Of a stretch of 10,659 nucleotides of DNA, positions 6,643 through 10,659 are shown piece by piece. The position numbers and the translations under genes are program-made. The notes under the pieces are model-generated. The model had not been told where the DNA came from. It made no database searches and worked only from the letters and a program-made list of their open reading frames with translations. Position 1 is the first letter of the stretch; every line of letters starts with the position of its first letter. Origin of the DNA: Desulfobacteraceae bacterium (lineage in GTDB: Bacteria; Desulfobacterota; DSM-4660; Desulfatiglandales; B25-G16); contig JAUWZC010000065.1 of assembly GCA_030615565.1 (NCBI GenBank), positions 1 to 10,659 on the forward strand, read 5' to 3'.

Positions 6643-7815
6643 ATGGCAAAGATTGCAACAGGCTTAGATCAATTTGAGGAAGAATTTTGGAAAAGATTTA
6701 AGGGTCAATCCTTAGGGCTCTTAGCTAATCAGGCCTCTGTAGATCACAATCTGAAAAACGCAAAATATGCAATCTCTACTCTCCTTCCCGGAGATCTCAA
6801 GATACTTTTCGGTCCCCAACATGGCTTCAGGGGCGAAGACCAGGACAATATGGTTGAGACAGAAGACTATTTTGATCCAGAGTTACATATCCCAGTATTC
6901 AGTCTCTATAGAAACAAAATGGATAGACTGTCTGACATCCTCGATAATATAGATCTTCTTATTATAGATCTACAAGATGTAGGAACAAGAGCATATACCT
7001 TTATCAGCACTATGCTCTCCTGTCTTAAAGAAGTTGCCAAGTCAGGGAAAAGGGTTCTTATCTTAGATAGACCTAATCCTTTAGGCGGAATAATAGTAGA
7101 GGGAAATCTTTTACGCCCCGAATTTTACTCTCTTGTGGGGCCATTCACTCTTCCCATGCGCTATGGAATGACGATAGGAGAACTGGCATACCTTTTTAAT
7201 GATGCCTTTAAGATTGACTGTGACCTTATTGTCCTCCCTCTCAAGGGTTGGCATAGGCAAATGTTATGGGAGGATACTGGGTTACGCTGGATTATGCCTT
7301 CACCAAATATGCCTCTTTTAGAAACTGCCTTAGTATATCCAGGGCAGGTTATCTGGGAAGGCACTAATATCTCAGAAGGAAGGGGGACATGTCGCCCATT
7401 CGAGATATTTGGGGCACCCTTTATTAACCCCTTTATAATCAAAAAGGGGTTAGCATCTAAAGATATTGAAGGATGTTATCTTCAGGAATATTGCTTTAGG
7501 CCTACATTCAATAAATGGAAGGCAAAACTTTGTGGTGGCTTTATGATTCACGTATTAAATCCTAACATTTTTAGACCTTACCAGACATCACTTGCCTTAC
7601 TCAGAATAATTATAGAAACATATCAAGATAAGTTTGCCTGGCAGAAACCTCCTTATGAATATGAGTTTACAAGGCTGCCGATAGACCTTATTTTCGGAGA
7701 TTCTTCGGTAAGGCTTGCTTTAGAGGCAGGAAAAGATATTGAGGAACTCCTGGAGCGTTACTCTAAAGAGCTGGAAGGCTTCCTTGAATCAAGAAAACCA
7801 TACTTAATTTATTAA
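6643..7815 (+). CDS. DUF1343 protein, NamZ/YbbC family (exo-beta-N-acetylmuramidase, GH171)
   Basis: Family members characterised in Bacillus (YbbC, renamed NamZ) and Tannerella release terminal MurNAc from peptidoglycan fragments. This protein has 390 residues with the conserved motifs: GLLANQASV (25-33), GPQHGFRGE (57-65), DLQDVGTRAYTF (109-120), DRPNPLGG (142-149), RYGMTIGELA (173-182), PSPNMP (219-224) and EGTNISEGRGT (239-249). No signal peptide or lipobox is present: MAKIATGLDQFEEEF is charged and leads directly into the domain, so it should be cytoplasmic, unlike the secreted NamZ. That points to muropeptide recycling rather than wall digestion, but the substrate is inferred. The start is well supported by AAGGGGA at 6632-6638. 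A possible weak promoter (TTGCTT 6525-6530, TATGCT 6549-6554) lies upstream. It is divergent from folC, convergent with cpoB, and alone in its transcript. Confidence 0.92.
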   Translation: MAKIATGLDQFEEEFWKRFKGQSLGLLANQASVDHNLKNAKYAISTLLPGDLKILFGPQHGFRGEDQDNMVETEDYFDPELHIPVFSLYRNKMDRLSDILDNIDLLIIDLQDVGTRAYTFISTMLSCLKEVAKSGKRVLILDRPNPLGGIIVEGNLLRPEFYSLVGPFTLPMRYGMTIGELAYLFNDAFKIDCDLIVLPLKGWHRQMLWEDTGLRWIMPSPNMPLLETALVYPGQVIWEGTNISEGRGTCRPFEIFGAPFINPFIIKKGLASKDIEGCYLQEYCFRPTFNKWKAKLCGGFMIHVLNPNIFRPYQTSLALLRIIIETYQDKFAWQKPPYEYEFTRLPIDLIFGDSSVRLALEAGKDIEELLERYSKELEGFLESRKPYLIY

Positions 7816-7843
7816 GAATGAGCTTAGGAGCTTCGCCCTAATT

Positions 7844-7919
7844 GGAGTGATGGAATACTGGAATGATGGGTGAATTTATCCTGAATTTCGCCTTTACTTC
7901 CCATTACTCCAGTTCTCCC
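7844..7919. repeat. Palindromic intergenic repeat built of 8-bp units
   Basis: The left arm is three octamers in tandem: GGAGTGAT (7844-7851), GGAATACT (7852-7859), GGAATGAT (7860-7867), then GGG. The right arm on the opposite strand reads GGAGAACT, GGAGTAAT, GGG (7918 back to 7900). Arms 7852-7870 and 7900-7918 match at 15 of 19 positions. The 29-nt loop holds TGAATTT twice (7871-7877 and 7882-7888). It occupies the convergent gap between DUF1343 and cpoB, where such elements can act as transcription barriers. The rest of the gap (7920-8034) contains no gene or terminator that I can recognise; it ends in a GC-rich patch, GCGCCAGGGCGGGCC, near 8006-8020. Confidence 0.65.
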
Positions 7920-8034
7920 TGGCCCAGACCTGACTTGAAAGGCCTAAATTCAACGCCTAATGTATCCGCAATATTACAGTGACAACAAAATGTTCCATGA
8001 AATTCGCGCCAGGGCGGGCCAGCACTCCATTTAA

Positions 8035-8985
8035 TTAATCTTGTTTAAGCCTTTTTCTGGCGATCTCAGCCTCTTTAGTCTTTGGAAAATTTTTTACCAA
8101 TTTCTTCAATACGAGATTGGCAGTTGTCTTATCATCTATTTTCTCGAATGCGAATGCCTGCTGTAGCATAGCTGCAGGAACCTTATTTCCCTTTGGATAG
8201 CCATTAATAGCTCTTTGATAGGCCAAAATTGCCTCCTCATACTTTGCTAAGGCCCTGTGACACTCACCGATCCAGAAATGGGCATTATCTGCTAGATCAG
8301 ATTTGGGATACAATTTGAGAAAGTTTTTAAACCCTGCCATAGCTTCTTCATATCGATCATCCCTATATAATCCCAATGCCCTATCATAAACTTCTGATTC
8401 GGTTAGCTTTTTTTCCTGTGGAGGAGAAATATCTTTTTGTAGAGTCCCTTGAGCAGGCAAGGCCACTTTTAGGCCAGTCATTTCTTTATTAACCGAAGGC
8501 TTAAAGCTTAATGAACTCTCAATCTTCTCAATCCTTGATTTTAGCTCATCAACCACAGAAGAAAGTTCTTTCATCTGGGATACCATAGCATCATCTTTAG
8601 TTGTTTCTTCCTCTATGGTTCCTTTCAACAAATGACTATTCTCTTCTACCTTGCCGGTCAATCCTTGAATTTTATCCTTTATTTCCACAAGGTTCGCTTC
8701 AACTTGGGCAAAGTGTAAGCGTAGAGACTCCTGATCCTCTTTTAAAAACTTTTTATCCTCATTCAAGCTTTTTTCTATTTCCCTCTGCATAGACTCATCA
8801 ACTTTAATTTCTTCTTCCAGTTTTTTTAAAGATTTCTCAAATCTTTTCCCATCTTTCTTTGATTGTCGATAAAGGGCATTGAGCTGGTTATTAAGATAAA
8901 TTATGTCCTTCTGTGAGGCGCAGGAAGTTACAAAAAAAATAAGGACTGGAAAAAAAATAAAAAATTTTATAACTATGTTAGCCAT
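8035..8985 (-). CDS. cpoB: Tol-Pal system lipoprotein CpoB/YbgF with coiled coil and TPRs
   Basis: Envelope protein of the Tol-Pal system. In E. coli it links outer-membrane constriction to PBP1B-driven peptidoglycan synthesis during division. It has 316 residues (E. coli CpoB has 263). Unlike soluble periplasmic E. coli CpoB, it has a lipobox, VTSC, with lipidated Cys22. Residues about 25-160 are strongly charged with heptad character, a coiled coil longer than in E. coli. The C-terminal TPR part (198-313) contains three units: YDRALGLYRDDRYEEAMAGF (200-219), AHFWIGECHRALAKYEEAI (235-253) and a third near 271-306 with NFPKTKEAEIARKRL. The start at 8985 gives a complete signal sequence, but AAAGGG directly abuts the ATG, an unusually short spacing. 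It is last in the tolB-pal-cpoB order, 162 bp behind pal. Confidence 0.9.
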   Translation of the reverse strand: MANIVIKFFIFFPVLIFFVTSCASQKDIIYLNNQLNALYRQSKKDGKRFEKSLKKLEEEIKVDESMQREIEKSLNEDKKFLKEDQESLRLHFAQVEANLVEIKDKIQGLTGKVEENSHLLKGTIEEETTKDDAMVSQMKELSSVVDELKSRIEKIESSLSFKPSVNKEMTGLKVALPAQGTLQKDISPPQEKKLTESEVYDRALGLYRDDRYEEAMAGFKNFLKLYPKSDLADNAHFWIGECHRALAKYEEAILAYQRAINGYPKGNKVPAAMLQQAFAFEKIDDKTTANLVLKKLVKNFPKTKEAEIARKRLKQD

Positions 8986-9109
8986 CCCTTTACTTGTTTA
9001 TCCAACCACTCAAACCCATAAGACCTAAAGCGAAATCAGGAGCCTCTTATGCTTAATATAATAACTGGACAGGACTATTTTAGGCACAAAGAACCACTCT
9101 TTTATGCGT

Positions 9110-9129
9110 AAAAATCTTGCCTCCAAGAT
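9110..9129 (-). terminator. Weak Rho-independent terminator-like hairpin after pal
   Basis: On the minus strand, ATCTTG-GAGG-CAAGAT followed by TTTT starts 18 nt after the pal stop. The stem has 6 bp and is AT-rich, so termination would probably be partial. It could lower transcription into cpoB relative to pal. Confidence 0.4.
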
Positions 9130-9147
9130 GCTTAAGCTTTAGAAAAA

Positions 9148-9792
9148 TTATTTTTTTATAACTGCGAAATCGTCACGTCTGTTCTGGGCCCATGCCTCTC
9201 CACCATGTCCTAAGGCAAGAGGTCTCTCCTCACCATAGCTTATGGTTTCTATCCTGTCAGGAGAAATTCCAAGAGAGATCAAAAATTTCGCTGCACTAGT
9301 AGCCCTCCTTTCCCCCAAAGCAAGGTTGTATTCGTTGGTACCCCTTTCATCACAGTTGCCCTCAATCCTTATATGGATATCTGGGCTATCTTTCAGGAAT
9401 TCTGCCTTTTTCTTAAGCACAGACCTATATTCTAATCTTATAAAAGACTTATCAAAATTAAAATAGATTGACTCTGCCTCAACATTTGCAGCCCTTCTTT
9501 CCTGCCAGGCCTTTTCCTCATCAATCTTTGCCTCAGCCTCCCTTTTCTTAGCCATCTCCAATTCCTTAAGCTTCTCAATCCTGGCCTCCTCTGCCCTCTT
9601 AACTTCTTCTTCCTTTGCCTCCTCGACCTCTTTGGCTACCGGCTTTTCTTTCTCAACCTTTGCTACCTCCTTAGGGGGAGCCTTAATTTCCTTCTCTTCT
9701 GTTACCACCTGCTTTTTAGCACATGAGGACAGAAAAAAAATGGATGAGAATGCAAAAACCACAAGTGTTGCAATTATTAGATTCCTTTTCAT
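9148..9792 (-). CDS. pal: Peptidoglycan-associated lipoprotein Pal
   Basis: Outer-membrane lipoprotein that binds peptidoglycan through its OmpA-like domain and interacts with TolB and TolA, keeping the outer membrane tied to the wall during division. It has 214 residues (E. coli Pal has 173). The lipobox is LSSC, with lipidated Cys24. An extended Lys/Glu/Ala-rich linker (about 28-103), probably helical, explains the extra length. The OmpA domain (about 107-212) starts with SIYFNFDKSFI (108-118). It holds the diaminopimelate-binding motif GNCDERGTNEYNLALGERRA (145-164), including Asp148 and the Arg pair 162-163, and ends with NRRDDFAVIKK. The start at 9792 is fixed by a full AAGGAGGT Shine-Dalgarno 8 nt upstream, the best in the window, which suggests high expression. 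It follows tolB after 135 bp, where a possible separate promoter lies. Confidence 0.96.
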   Translation of the reverse strand: MKRNLIIATLVVFAFSSIFFLSSCAKKQVVTEEKEIKAPPKEVAKVEKEKPVAKEVEEAKEEEVKRAEEARIEKLKELEMAKKREAEAKIDEEKAWQERRAANVEAESIYFNFDKSFIRLEYRSVLKKKAEFLKDSPDIHIRIEGNCDERGTNEYNLALGERRATSAAKFLISLGISPDRIETISYGEERPLALGHGGEAWAQNRRDDFAVIKK

Positions 9793-9800
9793 AACCCTTT

Positions 9801-9808
9801 ACCTCCTT
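9801..9808 (-). promoter_or_regulatory. Consensus ribosome binding site of pal
   Basis: AAGGAGGT lies on the minus strand, 8 nt before the pal ATG. It is the only complete anti-Shine-Dalgarno match in the window; other genes have short or no matches. This fits Pal being an abundant structural lipoprotein. Confidence 0.85.
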
Positions 9809-9856
9809 GTTTTGGTTTATATATAAATGGTTCCTCACTATACATAAGTTTGTTTT

Positions 9857-9883
9857 ATTATCATTTCTCATTTAGAAATTCAA
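9857..9883 (-). promoter_or_regulatory. Candidate internal promoter for pal
   Basis: On the minus strand, TTGAAT (9878-9883) is followed after 15 nt by GATAAT (9857-9862), or after 17 nt by TAATAA (9855-9860). It lies in the 135-bp tolB-pal gap, about 65 nt before the pal start. The region is AT-rich, so chance matches are possible. Confidence 0.3.
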
Positions 9884-9927
9884 GCATTTAGATACCAAAT
9901 AATACTTTTCTAAAAAAAAGATATTAA

Positions 9928-10659
9928 TTATCGAAAATGTTGAGTCCATGAAGGAGATAGTTGATCACCTTTAAAAAATGTTATTTGTCTTTGGTTTGCC
10001 CCATTGGCATTAGCAATAAAAATATGGTGGTTGCCACCTGTTCTGTTCGAACTAAAGGCAATATAACGCCCATCTGGAGACCAACACGGATCCTCATTGT
10101 TGCCTTGGTCTTGAGTAACACGATAAAAATCCTTTCCATCTGGTGAAATAGTATATATATCGAAGTGCCCATCTACGGAACCAGCAAAAGCTATCCTGTC
10201 AAGCTTTGACCAGGCTGGTGAGGTATTATAGTTTCCTTCAAATGTTAATCTTTCTACCTGGTTAGTAATAAGGTCAAGGATATATACCTGAGGGGAACCG
10301 GACCTATTAGAAACAAAGGCCATTTTATTACCGTCAGGCGAAAAGGCTGGAGAGACATCAATCCCCCAATTACTAGTCAGTCTCTTCAATATTTTGCCTT
10401 TTAGGTCAATTAAATAGATGTCTGGATTTCCACTAATGGTAAGTGTCAGGGCAAGCTCTTTTCTGTTCGGTTTCCAGGCAGCAGCAATATTTAATCCTTT
10501 TCTATCTGAGATTTTTATAACTGATTTCTTGATCATATCATGCATAAAAAGCATTGTCCTAGAATTACGGAAAGAGGTATAAATCATCTTGTCCCCTGAG
10601 GGAGACAATCTTGGCGAAAGGGTAATGGTATTGTACTGTGTTATCTGCTCCAGGTTATG
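9928..10659 (-). CDS. tolB: Tol-Pal system protein TolB, C-terminal fragment
   Basis: Periplasmic protein that binds Pal through a beta-propeller and relays TolA action. The last 243 codons and the stop are present. The frame stays open to the right edge and gives LEQITQYNTITLSPRLSPSG upstream, so a TTG at 10608 is internal and not the start. Five propeller blades are visible, each with a W/F-SPDG-like turn: LSPRLSPSGDKM (14-25 of the fragment), AAAWKPNRKEL (59-69), SPAFSPDGNKMAFVSNRSG (103-121), SPAWSKLDRIAFAG (147-160) and DPCWSPDGRYIAFSSNRTGG (190-209). The closing strand LSPSWTQHF (234-242) follows. The signal peptide, N-terminal domain and any first blade are outside the window. It precedes pal by 135 bp on the same strand; tolQ, tolR and tolA would be expected beyond the right edge. 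Confidence 0.95.
   Translation of the reverse strand, partial: HNLEQITQYNTITLSPRLSPSGDKMIYTSFRNSRTMLFMHDMIKKSVIKISDRKGLNIAAAWKPNRKELALTLTISGNPDIYLIDLKGKILKRLTSNWGIDVSPAFSPDGNKMAFVSNRSGSPQVYILDLITNQVERLTFEGNYNTSPAWSKLDRIAFAGSVDGHFDIYTISPDGKDFYRVTQDQGNNEDPCWSPDGRYIAFSSNRTGGNHHIFIANANGANQRQITFFKGDQLSPSWTQHFR

Noticed and set aside
7920..8034. Possible gene remnant between the octamer palindrome and cpoB
   Set aside because: Only very short open frames exist, none with a recognisable family pattern, so calling it a pseudogene is not supported.
9632..9826. Plus-strand open frame antisense to the pal linker
   Set aside because: It is a by-product of the low-complexity Lys/Glu/Ala codons of pal on the other strand.
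10606..10608. TTG as the tolB start codon
   Set aside because: The frame stays open for 17 more codons to the window edge and encodes normal propeller sequence, so the gene is simply cut by the window.
1..10659. CRISPR array, tRNA, insertion sequence or defence system
   Set aside because: No regularly spaced long direct repeats, cloverleaf, transposase or recognisable defence domain was seen in the window.

Overview
The window looks like ordinary chromosome from an AT-rich, anaerobe-type Gram-negative bacterium. The LPS-export genes, the Tol-Pal genes and several lipobox lipoproteins indicate an outer membrane. The wording of the LptD N-domain, the LptD/lipoprotein/LptE order and the lipidated CpoB are most like Desulfobacterota (Desulfobacterales). 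That placement is recalled from family patterns, not from a search.

Layout. The left edge (1-265, minus) carries the N-terminus of an RlmD/RumA-type 23S rRNA uracil methyltransferase. A 256-bp divergent gap follows, with a GC-rich hairpin and several copies of a short AAGTGT..CTAA repeat. Next is lgt (plus), then a 356-bp gap with candidate lptD promoters and an inverted repeat. After that comes a compact plus-strand operon: lptD, a fibronectin-III-like lipoprotein, and lptE. folC lies convergent to it on the minus strand. A stand-alone DUF1343 (NamZ/YbbC, GH171) gene is divergent from folC. The right third is the end of a tol-pal operon on the minus strand, transcribed tolB (partial), pal, cpoB/ybgF. 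An iterated 8-bp palindromic repeat sits in the convergent gap between DUF1343 and cpoB.

How the genes work together. Most of the window concerns the envelope. Lgt adds diacylglycerol to lipobox cysteines, and four of its likely substrates are encoded here: the FN3 lipoprotein, LptE, CpoB and Pal. LptD and LptE form the outer-membrane LPS translocon. TolB, Pal and CpoB tie the outer membrane to peptidoglycan and to division. DUF1343 enzymes act on peptidoglycan-derived muropeptides. FolC (folate polyglutamylation) and RlmD (rRNA modification) are housekeeping genes.

I see no mobile element, CRISPR array, tRNA, rRNA or defence system. The most interesting point is the middle gene of the lptD operon. 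It is a lipoprotein whose mature N-terminus resembles LptM (YifL), it carries a CxxC motif, and it lies between lptD and lptE. The LptD next to it keeps the cysteines equivalent to the E. coli C173-C725 interdomain disulfide.
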